From Parastagonospora avenae f. sp. tritici 18332-5 (Eukaryota > Ascomycota > Dothideomycetes > Pleosporales > Phaeosphaeriaceae): 64,000 nt of DNA. The notes under the pieces were generated by a model. The model made no database searches and was not told where the DNA came from. It saw only the letters and a program-made list of their open reading frames with translations. Made by a program: the position numbers and the translations under genes. Shown here in pieces: positions 23,313 through 35,580 of the stretch; the first letter of the stretch is position 1, and the number at the start of each line of letters is the position of its first letter. The DNA is taken from assembly GCA_022559985.1 (NCBI GenBank), contig JAFJTR010000063.1:124001-188000 (forward strand). The letters run 5' to 3'.

Positions 23313-25553
23313 CTAGCATCGCTCAAAGACCCTGTACAATCCCTTGAGGTTCGCAATCTCCATCACTCCTTTGAGGAGACCTTTCGTCGCCGCAAGCCTT
23401 GCTTTACAAGCCGGAAAGATGACATGCTCGACTGCTTTCCTCACTTTGGCTCTTCTTGCAGCGATCTCTTCATCTTCTTCTACCACCTTTTCCTTGCCCT
23501 TGCTGTTAGCATCCGGAGTCGCAGTCGGTGGAAGCGGTAGACTTTCCGGCACGTAGAACGATGCGAGCTCTCGCAACAAGGTCTGAAAACACCCTTTCTC
23601 TTCGTTCCAGTTGACATGAGGACCGAGGCGTAGTAAGAATTGCGGCAGCTTAGCCATGGAAGGTGTGTAGCCTTTTAGTAGAAGCGGGATCGAGCACAAT
23701 TCTCCTTCAGGTGTGATCTCCATGGAGAAGTATTCTTGGAGTAGTGCTGCTTTGCCAATGAGTGTCTCTTTGACAGTTTCTACGACCTCGTCCCAGTCTA
23801 ATTTGTCGGCTTCATCACCGGCGTTCTTGCGCTCTTGCTCTGCTCCCACTTTGAGAAGGTCTTCAAGCGGTAGTGGAGGGTTGAAGCGAATCGTCCCGTA
23901 GTTCGCAAAATCCGTGAGACCGACTTGGTAGAAGTACTCGTTACAGAGCATGCCATAGTCGACAAGAAAGAGTTTGACACCACCTTGTATAGCTGCTATC
24001 CGCTTCTGCTCATCAACGATACCAACGAAGGTATGCGTCGAAAAGATGTCTGTCAGTTCGTTGTGCATGGCATCTCGAACCTCCACACGAAGCTCTTTCA
24101 CGGAAGTGAGTCGACATGCCATAGGCTCCTTTTGCGTGAACTCATACTCCATCTCCTCGTCTTCGTTTGCAGCTTCCTCTACGGAGCGCTGTGGCTGCAA
24201 CATTGCCGTGATCTTGCGTGCAGATGCATCGGTTCGTACCAGATTATTCTCCCTTCTAGGAGCAGTCTTAGGAGCTCTTGACGCAGTGCGATTAGATACG
24301 TCGTCTGTGGTCGGTGTAGCCATAGCCAGAGGGATCTGTTTCATAGGCGTAGCAAATGGAACCTTCGGGTTTGAGAGCAGTGACTGTGTCATGAAAGATC
24401 TACTCGTATCGACCTTGCTCAAGCTGCTTCGAATCTCGTCGCAAATCATCGCGACAATCTCGTCTTCATTCAGGAAGTGAACCTCGCGCTTGGTAGGATG
24501 GACGTTCACATCGACCCGTGCTGGCTCGATCTCGAGGCTCAAATAGAAGAATGGGTGGTTGCCTTTGGGTAAGAAGGTCGCATACATTTGCTCGACGCTC
24601 TTTTTGATGATTGCAGAATCGACGGCACGATGATTGATGAAGAGCAGCATGGCTGTGCGTTTTGAGCTGTAGTTCGCGCTGCTGATCCATCCTTCGCATT
24701 TGAAGCCCCATCGATCATCTTCAGCCTTGAGCTCCACAAGCTCGTTCGCTACCGCGCCACCGTGGATCTGCCGAATGCGGTCTTTGACAGTCGCAGATGC
24801 AGGCACGGAGACACTGCTTCCAGAGTTGTCACCGGCCTTCTTGCACGAAAAGGACACGCCTAGGCAATGTACAGCATACTTTCCGACAAGCTCGAGGATC
24901 TTGGCGTACTCTTCGCTTGCCGATCGAAATGCTCTACGTCGTGAAGGGACGTTGTAGAACAGGTCTTCCACAGTGATTTGAGTTCCCTGTCGACCGGCTT
25001 TTGGCTTTGGCTCTGCATTTTGGCCGGGTTTAGGACTTGCCAGTCTGCCGTCCGCATAGTGGGCTTCCCACGCACAGCTCGACTCTTTCGTCCGCGTAGT
25101 AACCCTGAGATGGGCGATGTGACTGATACTTGCCAGCGCCTCACCACGGAAGCCATAGGTGCCAATAGAGGTTAGATCTTCGAAAGCTTTGAGCTTTGAC
25201 GTCGTGAAACGCTCGCAAAGAATCGGCAAGTCTTCTTTCTGGGTCTTGTTAGCAGATTACAAGCATTATTTAGTAGTGATGCTCACATCGATGCCATGGC
25301 CGTTGTCTGTAATCTGGAGTAGCTTCAGACCACCATCTTTAACCACAACTTCCAACGCGGTCGATCCTGCATCGACAGCATTCTCAATCAACTCCTTCAG
25401 CGCATGCACTGGCGCGACAATGATTTCTCCAGCGGCAATCTTGTTCACAACATCTTGCCCAAGCGCCTTGATTCGGCGCGGTGCAGGCAGCAGGAGGCTG
25501 TCATCGCCTCGTCGCTTCGTACCACGGGGCGGCGTCGACGTTGAGATGTCCAT
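23313..25553 (-). CDS. MLH1: DNA mismatch repair protein MLH1
   Basis: MutL homologue; with PMS1 it forms MutL-alpha, which acts after mismatch recognition by MSH proteins in the nucleus. Exons 25553-25287 and 25238-23313 give about 730 aa, the normal length. The GHKL ATPase domain (residues about 30-240) shows NKIAAGE, the Mg-binding ELIENAVDAG, ITDNGHGID, TTSKL, GFRGEALASI and the VNVHPTKREV strand. The middle is a disordered linker with acidic runs. The C-terminal dimerisation domain ends in the invariant FERC, the MLH1-specific terminus that completes the PMS1 endonuclease site. The start at 25553 precedes a short basic leader. It is divergent with the F-box-like gene across 250 bp. Confidence 0.97.
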
Positions 25554-25803
25554 CCCCTGAACTATTGCTAGGTGGCTAGTTGAGCATCAATGTCGCTGTG
25601 GCGTTCGTTGCGCTGAGACGGAGCGCTTTCGGAACACGGAAAGAACGATGACGCGCCCCACTTGCGCGTGTTCACGTGCTCAACTACCTCCCATCCAACT
25701 TCATCGACTTTCACATCACATTTCCATTCGCAGTCGAATCGCATGTAATTTCTGACGACACAAACAAAATCATTTGTATTCTCATAGCTCAACTGCCTCC
25801 ACG

Positions 25804-26835
25804 ATGCCGCCATCATACGCCCGTGCAACAGCTTCATCATCCTCGAGAGCCACCTGCAGCCCCAATTCACCACTCCCATCAAAAACCAAAGACACCAATC
25901 CATCTCCATCAGAATCAGATTCAACGCCCGAAACCAAAAAACTAAAACGCCCCTCCCCACTAACCCCCTCCTACCGCCTCAGCATATCCTACAAATCCGA
26001 CCTCTACCCCATTCTCCCCCTCAACCCCTCCAAACCCAGCCCCCTCGCACTCCTCCCATCGGAACTCCGGACTGTCATATATCAATACATCCTCGCGCCC
26101 GATCTCTCCGCGCAGCAACCACGCTACATCCACAACCCTCGCCTGCGCAAAACATGCTACATATTCCCCCACCTCCTGCACATAAGCCGCGCAATCCGCA
26201 TCGAAGCCGCGTACGACTTCTACACCAGCACGCCATTCACGTTCACTGTGCGGAATCTGGATTTCGGGGGGAGTGTGGGGAAGTGGTTGGGTCAGGTGCC
26301 GGTGCGGCATCGCGCGCTTTTAACTCGCAATCGAAACTTGAGGATTAAGATACTGCCAGGCTTGAGGCAAAGTCACACGTATCCGCCGTCGGGCTGGGTG
26401 CTGGATGGGTGGCTTGCAGATCACTGGGGTGTGTGTACGGGGCTGGGGAATCTTTATAGTGTGAAGGGGGAGGCGGGGAGGGTGAGGTTTTTGTTGTTTT
26501 GTAGGATGGTGGAGTGGTTTGGAAGTAATGATCGTGGGGTGAGGTGGAGGTATGAGGTGGATTGCGGGGCGCAGAGGAGTATTTGGGAGCAGTGCGGGCA
26601 GGCGGAGACGCTGTGGAAGTTTTTGAGTGAGGAGGTGGGCGTGTTGGGGATGGGGGGTGTGGCGAAGGCGTGGAAGAGGGGAAGAGGGACGGGGAAGGGG
26701 AGGAAGGAAGCGATCAGGTTTCTGGATGATTTGGACAATGCCTTTGAGCGGGTGGCGGTTGATAGTTCGGAAGATATGACAAGGTTGTGGGCAGCTGAGA
26801 TGACTAAATTGAAGGGAGTTGTAAGCAAATGGTAG
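25804..26835 (+). CDS. F-box-like protein of the fungal 2EXR/F-box type
   Basis: Intronless, about 343 aa from the ATG at 25804. The open frame extends further upstream only through a non-ATG codon. Residues 1-60 are Ser/Pro/Thr-rich and disordered. An F-box-like helix pair follows (LALLPSELRTVIYQYIL), then a segment typical of fungal F-box/2EXR proteins: CYIFPHLLHISRAIRIEAAY and FYTSTPFTFTVRN. The C-terminal half has no repeat type that I can name. A role as substrate adaptor of an SCF ubiquitin ligase is inferred only from the F-box-like motif. Codon use drifts to GT-rich in the second half compared with its neighbours. Confidence 0.65.
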   Translation: MPPSYARATASSSSRATCSPNSPLPSKTKDTNPSPSESDSTPETKKLKRPSPLTPSYRLSISYKSDLYPILPLNPSKPSPLALLPSELRTVIYQYILAPDLSAQQPRYIHNPRLRKTCYIFPHLLHISRAIRIEAAYDFYTSTPFTFTVRNLDFGGSVGKWLGQVPVRHRALLTRNRNLRIKILPGLRQSHTYPPSGWVLDGWLADHWGVCTGLGNLYSVKGEAGRVRFLLFCRMVEWFGSNDRGVRWRYEVDCGAQRSIWEQCGQAETLWKFLSEEVGVLGMGGVAKAWKRGRGTGKGRKEAIRFLDDLDNAFERVAVDSSEDMTRLWAAEMTKLKGVVSKW

Positions 26836-27136
26836 AACTTGGTTCGCATCAGTTTGATGTCAATGTAGGCTTTGTATAACCTTGTGGCTACCTGTGATGA
26901 TCCAAAGGCCACGACGATATCTCAAATGCAGACCTCCGGGTATCTTGTGACGGGAAGCACATCCCATGATGGACGTTTAGCACACATTACCCAAACTCGC
27001 CTTTCGCATTTGCAATGCGAGATCCGTAAACAGTAATACCAAGCGTTCTCCTCGCATTCTCCTGTCATAAGTCATGATATTCTCCGAAGAGTTGTGATGG
27101 GTAAACGTGTGTCGATCTGGTGACGAACATTTGTCC
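26836..27136. other. convergent 3' flanks
   Basis: 301 bp between the F-box-like gene and the histone H4 variant gene, which converge. No feature was recognised. Confidence 0.5.
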
Positions 27137-27864
27137 CTAACGAACGCCATTGAATGATGGATCGAATCCATACAGCTGGCGACCTTGCTATAATGGAGTT
27201 AGCGTTTGACATAACGTGACAGATACAATGTATAGCTTACCCTGTTAAGCACGAAGATGATGTCCGTTACGCTGATTGTCTTGCGCCCACTGCACTCGAC
27301 CACAGCAATGGCGTCTTTGAGAATCTATACACCATCAGCACTTGTCTTCTTCACAAGTAAGAGAGCTTACGGATCGGAGACGGTCCTTTAGGGCTAGCCG
27401 GATGTCGTCGTAAATGGTCGCTGCGATACGCTTAACACCGCCGCGGCGAGCTAGACGTCTGGAGAAGTATGTTAGTAGGATGCAACGCTGAGCTACGCCC
27501 GCACATCCATGTGAAAACTTTTGCTCCTAACATGTTGCGCATGCAGCGGAATATCTTACCTGATGTCTCCCTTGGTAACTCCATAAACAGTATCTCGTTG
27601 GATCTTCCTATATCCATGTTAGCCCACTTCACATTGCAGCCCCACGCACACAACTGACATATGTCTCTTCAAGCCCTTGCCCTTGCCTTTACCCAGTCCG
27701 CCGCTACCCTTGCCTAAATCAAGGCCTAGTGCCTTCGCCCGGCTTTGGTTTGGAGTGCCCGAGAGAGATGCAGTGGCGGATGATGGTGGATGCGCAACAC
27801 CGGGTCGTGAAGGCCCGGTGAAGCGACTTACACCGCCGAATTGACGTGGTCGCTCGTTGACCAT
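27137..27864 (-). CDS. divergent histone H4 variant
   Basis: Five exons on the minus strand: 27864-27659, 27607-27560, 27458-27371, 27324-27241, 27187-27137, giving about 158 aa. Phases match at all four introns, and intron 2 carries a perfect TACTAAC branch point. The histone fold is clear: GLGKGKGKGLKRHMKIQRD, GVTKGDIRRLARRGGVKRI, TIYDDIRLALKDRL, GRKTISVTDIIFVLNRQGR and LYGFDP. Canonical H4 is 102-103 aa and nearly invariant. This protein has a roughly 50-residue Ser/Pro-rich extension before the Gly/Lys tail, many core changes (KRHRK to KRHMK, for instance) and a C-terminal extension after LYGF. Divergent H4 variants are known in some filamentous fungi (Neurospora hH4v). An alternative splice at GTAAGT near 27831 could remove most of the extension. 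Confidence 0.85.
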
Positions 27865-28225
27865 ACTTTCGCGGTGCAGATTGATAGTTGTCTTGGTGAT
27901 GGCGCACAAGGTGTTGCGACGCCATAAGACGCACCTGTGCACGGGCCAGTATGATGCAGCTTGCCGGCGCGTAGACGCGTTTACGCTTCGCGGTGTCAGG
28001 TGAGGTGAATTGCGGGGCAAAGTAAGACAATCGACCGTGCCAAGCCGTGGCTTGTTGCTCGTACAAACTCGTACAAACCCCGGGCGATGCATCTTGAAAG
28101 CCAAATCATGGGAATCGAGCAAAAAAGTGCAGTAGACGTTATTCATTAGGCCTCAGGTTCCTGTCCTGAGCTTGATTATTAGGGCTAGGGTAGTCATGAT
28201 TGAGAGGGGAGTCGTATCCAAGCAC
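27865..28225. promoter_or_regulatory. promoter region of the H4 variant gene and SVF1 3' flank
   Basis: 361 bp between two minus-strand genes. Open frames here do not resemble proteins. No histone-gene promoter element was identified. Confidence 0.4.
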
Positions 28226-29537
28226 TTAAGAAATGAAGGTTGCCTCTGTGAAGAGCGTGCCCTCTTCCTCCTTGACCTCGTCGCCCACCTTTACCTTGAT
28301 CGTCATCTTCGGTGCGTACTGGTAAATGTAGGGCTTCGTGCCTGCCGCACTTGCGACGATAGCCTTGACGAAACCCGGCACTTCCGCCATCACGTCGACA
28401 CGATCGAACTTCTCTCCCAAAGAGCCGGAGAGCTCGGCCATAACGTCCTGACCGTCCGCTGTCTTGCCCACCCAGTGGTAGCTGGCTGAGGTCGGCTCCG
28501 GCCAATCGTTGTCCGAATCCTGCTTGGTTGCGGTGTGCTTGGCTTCTCCATCGATGCCCGCAATGAGCAGCTTGTCGTCCGTAGCAATACCGCTGACTCG
28601 TACAATGGTGGAGGCGTATGAGGCGGGCGTGGTAAACTCCATCAGGATAGCGGAGTAGGAGGGTGACTGAAAGTTTGCGAAATTCCACCGAGCAGCTAGA
28701 CGTGTTAGCATATAATGGATGGTGCAGGTTTTGGTACTGACCAGCATGATGTGGCTTCATTCCCTGCAGTGCATGGCTGAACATGCCCCGCCCGTTGACA
28801 TTGATCTCGCCATCCTTTGTGATGATACTGCCCTCCACCTTGGCTCTGGGCCAGAAGTGGTGGTGCATCGAACCCCACGGAGCCTTCGGGTCTGTGCCAT
28901 AGTTGCTTGTGCCGTTCTTTCCTCCCATGAAGCCGGGTGCGGTCCTCGAGAACTTGACATTGACCATGCTGTTCTCGTTTACCGCCGCTTTGATTGTGTA
29001 GTACGAGCCATCTTCCGAGAGCTCGATGGAGACGCCGTCAGCATAGAAAGAGTGCTGTTCCTCGTCGAAGCCATAGTTGCTGAGGGGGTCCGTAGCCCAG
29101 AGGCCGGGCTTCGAGTTGTTGGGATAGAAGAGCCTGCAGGTAAATTGGACAGTCACACGCATGCCACTGTTTGAAGTCAGCATTCCGAACATCATCATGC
29201 TGCAGGACGAACATACGCTACGTTGCTGTATATAAGCTGGAGGAACCCAACGTGGCCTTCATCTGTAAAAAGGTAAAACGACTGCGACTCGACATTCGTG
29301 TAGTCCAGTGTAGCCCACTTGAGGTCCTTCTTGGTCAACTCGGTGAATGCGGGATCGCCGGCGTTCTTTCCAACAGGCTGGATGGCATCTGGGCCATATT
29401 CAGGCTCCTGGGTGCCGGCAACAGCGGCCAATCTGGGGCTATGTGAGTATGCTGCTATCAAGCGCGTACTGCTATCGCGCGAGCACGTGAAGGCGGCGAA
29501 ACGGGAGGACTCACGTCGACTTTGCCCAGTTGAACAT
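28226..29537 (-). CDS. SVF1: survival factor SVF1 (lipocalin-like)
   Basis: Two-lipocalin-domain protein. In yeast it is needed for survival under oxidative and diauxic stress and has been linked to ceramide transfer between ER and Golgi. Exons 29537-29515, 29432-29217, 29166-28742 and 28695-28226 give about 377 aa, the family length. The 23-nt first exon encodes MFNWAKST, the conserved amphipathic N-terminus, and continues LAAVAGTQEPEYGPDAIQ. Later landmarks are TEEGH-like FTDEGHVGFLQLIYSN, CRLFYPN, FWPRAKVEG and GMFSHALQGMKPHHAAARWNF. All introns are 46-82 nt and phase-consistent. There is no signal peptide. Confidence 0.95.
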
Positions 29538-30410
29538 TTTCCGCGTGGGTCGGCGCACTAACCAAAATTATGCGTAAGTCAAAGCGGTCTTGAGGTCTTG
29601 GGCACGGCAGAAAAACTCTTGAATTTTCTTCTTCAACAAATTCGAGATTTTCTGGTGATGGTCACAGGGTCGGGCAGGTCCAGCGACGCGGGACTGGCGG
29701 TCAGATGCGAGATGCAGCAGCGACAGATGCGGTTGGCTGGAGGTAGCTTGTTGTGGCTGAGGTCGGGAGTCGGCGGGGTGATTTGTAGGACTGTACGAGG
29801 CCCAACACTGCTGAGCTGTGAGGATGGTTGAGATGTCTGTTTGTTAGTCCAGCAGCGAGTCCTCGACACGATGGAGATAGCTCGGCATCCTGCGGCGACG
29901 AGAGGCGCGCCTGCTCTCGCCGGGAGTAGTCTAGCCACCAGCGAAACGAGTAATCCGAGTCTTCAATCGCCCACCCAGCACCCCTCCTGCAGATCCGGAT
30001 CACTCACAAGCAAATCTTGGTGTGCCTCAAAGCCGTTCTGCCGCCACACTCCCGGTGGCTTCTTGCTCGTCTCTTACATGTTTGCAGACTTCAATAGCCT
30101 CTCATCTATCTACCCCTTCCATATGCTCTGCACCGACGTCGACGTCATACGCTATCGGTGAAAAGAAGCCCCGCGCATCCGCCGAGCTGGGCTGCAACAA
30201 TCGCAGTGCTCTTAGCAACAAACTTCGCCTGCGCCGTTTGCGCTCAGTTTGCGGACTGCCTTTCGTCCCTTATCCGCGCACTCCGAGGGTCTCGATCGGA
30301 GCTAGCGAGCCTATGACGGGATCAGAGGCCTGGCTAATATACAACCACCAAGCATCGTAAGCTATTCGAGCTAACATCGTCATCCACTCATTCACACTTT
30401 CTCGTCCACC
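29538..30410. other. divergent promoter region, SVF1 and HAL4-type kinase
   Basis: 873 bp between divergent starts. Open frames such as 29841-30161 show no family resemblance. It presumably contains both promoters and long 5' leaders. Confidence 0.45.
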
Positions 30411-32843
30411 ATGGCGTCGCCGGCCCAGGAACAGCCGCAGTCGGTACGCTTCAGCGATGTCAACCAAGAAATCGAACCTGAGAAGGCCGTTGAATCGCTA
30501 TGCGACCTCACAGGGTCCGGAAAAGGTGCCCGCGATGGACCAATGAGCCCTGAGGCCGAAGAAGAGCTGCGTAATCTGTCAACAACACTGCAGAAGTCTC
30601 GCTGCCAGGCCAAACGCATGGAGAACTTTTCGTTTGAACCTGTCTCACTGCCGCCATCAAGAGTAAGTAGAGTATCAGACGCATCACCAATGGCATACAA
30701 CTGACCCCCACAAGGCTCCCTCGCCGTCGCCTGCCTCTCGCACAACTTCTGGCCATTCTTACCAACCCTCGTCTCTTGGCACGACTCCCTCGTCTCCTGC
30801 CTCTGCAATGCACTCGCCGCCTCTGACACCTGCGGGCACATCGTCGCGTGAAGACAAGGCGGGAGGGGCGGATAGCCACAGGAAGCAGTCGAGCGACCCC
30901 GCCATGATGACTCCGCAGGTGTCTCCCCCACACGAAACTCCTCCAACATCGATGGACTCATCTGTGCAAAGTGCCGAAGCCAGTCAACAATCGCTCGCTG
31001 TTCCGCGCTCTCCGAGACTCTCTTCACGACCTCAGCCATCGTCTGCAACTGATCTTCCGGGAGTAGTCCAGCCTCATCCGAAGCATGGACCATCCTTCAC
31101 TGTCGGTCCGGCCGGGGACTCTCTACCCGTCTCAAGAGATGTCAGTCCTTCCGGATCTGGCGGACATCGTGGTTCCGGTACTTCCACTCCAACTTCAGGT
31201 AGCCGGCCTCACACGCCAGCTGGCGACAACCCATACACTCGCTCGAAACGTGCGGCGCAGGCCAGGAACCTAGACTCGGTGGAAGCTAGATACATTTTTG
31301 GTGGTCCCGAGGGTCGACACAGTCAATCATCGTCATCTGCTTCTCTCGTGCCACGATCGCGGGGTGGTGCCGAGAAGGAGGAAAGCAAGAGATCGAGCTT
31401 CTTTGGCGGCAATGGAAAATCCTCTAGTCGCCATAACTCCAATGATGGGACCAGCGAGGCAAAGGCCGCCGCTGGCAAGCAGGGTCATGGCTCCATGTCT
31501 GAACTCAAGCGCTTCTTCAAGATCGGGCACAGAAACAAGGACAAAGACAAGGAAAAGCGCAAGGAGTCTCCCGTCCCATCCATAAAACGCGAGAAGCAAA
31601 GCAAGTCTAACAAATCCGGCACCATGACCCCACCTCTAACTGGTGGCGGTTCGTTCCACATCCCCTTCGCAGACGACCACGGTCTTCAAAGCAAATATGG
31701 AAAGTTCGGCAAGGTCCTTGGGTCCGGTGCTGGAGGCTCAGTCCGATTGATGAAGCGGAGCAGCGATGGAGTGACGTTCGCTGTGAAGCAATTCCGAGCA
31801 AGACATTCATACGAATCTGAGAAGGATTATAACAAGAAAGTCACGGCCGAGTTCTGCATAGGATCAACACTGCACCATGGCAACATAATCGAAACCATGG
31901 ATCTGGTGAACGAGAAAGGCAGCTATTTCGTAGTCATGGAGTACGCTCCGTACGACCTCTTTGCCATCGTCATGACTGGAAAGATGAGCCGCGAGGAAGT
32001 CAGCTGTTGCACACTTCAAATACTGAACGGAGTGACTTACCTCCACAACATGGGTTTAGCTCACCGCGATCTGAAGTTGGATAATGTGGTCGTGAACGAG
32101 CATGGCATCATGAAAATCATCGATTTTGGAAGTGCCGCGGTCTTCCGATATCCTTTCGAGGACGAAACTGTCCTGGCAAGTGGTATGTACCAGTTCTTCG
32201 GTATATTAATCCCGCAGACCGCAGCTAACACCATCTAGGCATTGTTGGCTCAGATCCCTACCTTGCTCCAGAGGTATACGATGTCTCCAAGTACGATCCA
32301 CAACCCACAGATATCTGGTCCCTTGCAATCATATTCTGCTGCATGACACTACGTCGATTCCCGTGGAAAGCTCCAAGGGTGTCTGATAACTCATATAAGC
32401 TGTTTATATCACCTCCGAATGACGGACCGAAATCAATCACTGGTCCCTCCAAATCAGCCACTGATCTTCAGCACGAAGGTGATGATCGCCGTCAGCCCGG
32501 CGCACAGTCGGAGCCTGCCTCCCGCCATCAAAGTGGCGATCATCACAACGACCATCGCAACTCCACGACTTCCACCAGTCAAACACCGCAAGTGATTAAG
32601 GGTCCATGGCGATTGTTGCGCTTGCTTCCCCGAGAAAGTAGGCATATCATTGGGAGAATGCTAGAGGTCGACCCAAAGAAGCGAGCTACGCTTGATGAAA
32701 TCATCGAGGACAAATGGGTGACTGGCAGCTACGTCTGCTCGCAAGAAGAGGGCGGCCAGGTGCTTCGGGCTGGTACGCACGAACATACGCTCGAGCCTGG
32801 TGCCGGAGCCGCTTCCGCCCCCAACACGCAACAGAAGAAGTGA
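30411..32843 (+). CDS. HAL4/SAT4-type serine/threonine protein kinase
   Basis: Fungal kinase of the NPR1/HAL family. Yeast Hal4/Sat4 regulates potassium uptake and salt tolerance at the plasma membrane. Exons 30411-30662, 30715-32182 and 32239-32843 give about 774 aa. Residues 1-420 are Ser/Pro/Thr-rich and disordered, with basic runs such as KDKDKEKRKES. The kinase domain follows: GSGAGGSVRLMKR (P-loop), FAVKQFR (lysine), HSYESEKDYNKKVTAEFCI (family signature), HRDLKLDNVVV (catalytic loop), IIDFGSA (metal site) and DPYLAPEVYD. A low-complexity insert of roughly 70 residues splits the C-lobe before GRMLEVDPKKRATLDEI. All catalytic residues are present. The orthologue name is based on these signatures. 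Confidence 0.9.
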
Positions 32844-35580
32844 GCTGGACGCAGTGTATAAAGGATACAGTGTGTTCAAGAACGAGCCAGAGGCACCGGT
32901 TTCAAAGCCAAAGCTGAAGCCAGTCGCGGCCACCAGGTCGCCTCGCTGAGCCGTGGAACTTCAATTTGACCAGACGGGATCGGACTCTTTGACTCTCTCT
33001 CTAGACTTGATGCTCGCTGCATCGAGTCGTATCGGTCATCTGCATTCTCTCATCTCATTTACACGCTGCAGATCGGCGTTCAGGCATCATCACTCCTCAC
33101 GTCAGGGAGCGGCTTCGGATAGACTGTGGGGTAACCTCTTTATATTTTTTCTCTTACTTATCGTCGCTTGTGTAACTGCCCCATATTCTTCTTGTAATGT
33201 AGATTGACGCCGGAAATGCGAGACGATTGGAAAAGCGGCATTCGTCCAGGCGACGGCTGAGTTGTTGGATGTAGATACCTTTGTCGGCGCACGTGCGGCG
33301 CCTTCACTATATAAAAGCATGCAATTGTTGCGATGAGTTTAGTTGATTGGTGTGATAAGGTATACAGTGACCATCCTAATCATGCGCATTGGCCGATCGT
33401 CGATTCAACTTCACAGAATTCAAGGACATCCCTCCCTCTTTGTACTATCGACTTCAATGCCCTCGCGATCACGGGGAAACATGTTCTTAGCACATCGTCA
33501 GTTAGCACTCTATTCAATTAGCTTACCTATCCGACCCTTGACGTTTTCCATGGATGAGACCACCTCGGCACTTGCAGGCTTCGGAAGTCCACTTCGCCAG
33601 ATGTTCGATATTCGCTTGTACACATCCCCGCATCACCATGAAACAAGCGACATCTGGGCATCGACCGGGCCTCGAAACCGTTCGTTTCAACTATTTGCCA
33701 GTGTGCATTTTGCTCAAACATACCAGATCTGCCATTGCGACGCGTGTCTACTACCGCATTTGTGCGCTGGGGCCGAGCTAGAGGGGACGTGAGAAGTGAG
33801 GGGAGAGTGCATCGGCGGATGGACCGATTGTCGCATGCAAATGCTCGTCATAGAGTGGAGATGGGTACACGTAAGATGGGGTTGGCGCGAAAGTTGATAG
33901 GGTTTCTGGTCTCCTGGGAACAGGAACGTTTGGATGATGTCGGGTGAGGCAACTTACGAGGCGTATCTACGGAGAGATGGATAAGTTTGGGACATGCGGC
34001 GTTGTTTGGAGAGACCCAAGCCTCATCTCCGTTGCACACGACTCGCTGCACCGGAAACCGAAATTGAGGCACAATGCCTATACACAGAGGTAGCGGGTTC
34101 TTGGAATGCGGCTGAGGTACGGTTACTCGATACACGGGATCTTTTGGGAACGGCATCAATCGCAGCTGCGATGCTCACGCAGGGAGAGGCAAGCGTGAGA
34201 CAGAGAACGTGTGGCCTGGTGTTTGTACAGTAGTTCGTTTCACGACGCAGCCAGTCGCGTGCGCGCATATCCAGGCGCATGTTTGAGGTTAATCGCACAG
34301 GGATGGCAGGGAGCAAAAAGGCTTGTCAGAAAAGAGTCGCTTGCGCTTGCTTGTACCGCGCATCACGCATGATGGGTGCATGTTTGTGGATTTGAAGGCG
34401 CTGCGACGGACTGGATGGGATGACAGGTCGTTGACGGATGTGGAGGGCCTAGTCGTCGATCCAGACTGTTTTGCACGTCCGCATGATGTGTGTAACCATG
34501 AGCTGGACGACACCGCTTGCACTTGCCAACCAACCCTTCGCTGCTGCTGTCAAATCCATGCGATTCGGGACTCCGCTATCGTGCTGGAAGGGCATGTGAA
34601 TGGATCGGTCTGGGTGGTCGTCGAGGGAGCACAAGCTCTTATCTCAGCGGCCGCGCAACCAATGAGACTATCCAGCTTGCCAACTGCAGCACAACCTTAG
34701 CTGGCGGCGTGGGATGCAGGCAGAAAAAAAGGGCCTGTGAAGATCGCGGCCCCCGGGGAAAGCCTTGACGGACAAGAGCAACAAGACAGGCCCCTAGTCC
34801 CAAGCGTAGCCCGCTCCATTATTGTGGCATCCTTCAAGGGCTTGGCCGAGAGCCAATACTTAGACGCACGTTCTCCCACCAGTGCATCATATTCTTCCCT
34901 GCTGCTCTGTGCTGAGCTACCTTTTTTCTTCCCTTCCTAAGCACACACTACCTGCCCCCTCTCAAGGCTACCAGAATTTGTTTTATTTAATATTTTCCCG
35001 TATTACTGCACCCTACGCTTCTTTGGATCAGTGGCTGGACCGGACCCTTTTCCGTTTATGTAATTAGGATTTTTACTTCTTTATAAAGAGTTAGCCATGC
35101 GTCGCCAACTTCCTCCGAGCAAGTTGCTTGTTCCACCGGGTCCGCAGGCCTTTCCGCAACGACATTTTCTGGGCGAGTCGACGGTGATTGTGAATCATTA
35201 CTCTGGATTCGAAAAGGCGATTCCAGCGATTCCTTCGTTGCCTGGGTTCAGGACAAGTGCTGGTACGTTTATTTTACTCTTGTTTGGGATGGTGGTCGTG
35301 TGACCGGTATTTTGAACGCGATACTACGCGAACCTACACCATGACTCAACTTCAACTTCATTTTCACACGAGAATTGTTCGCTGATGAATTATTACAGCA
35401 TTCTTTACGAGTTTGAGCGCAAACCTCAGAATTGACCCCGACCTGCCTTCGCCGTTGGGTACGCCAACCACCTTCCGTCACACCAGCTATTCGCACCAGC
35501 CCCTCCCACCAACACCACTGTCCTTCTCATCGCTTCCTGCGCCGCACAACCCGTACCCATTGCCAGCGGAGACCAAGATC
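32844..35580. other. gene-poor intergenic region
   Basis: About 2.7 kb. The first 500 bp look like a kinase 3' UTR. Open frames at 33343-33792 and 34323-34700 have no family resemblance or splice support. A short AT-rich stretch lies at 34980-35095. At 35097-35262 an ATG-initiated open frame ends in a GTACGT donor that can be spliced to 35399 in frame with the next gene, so it may be a 5' exon. Confidence 0.5.
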
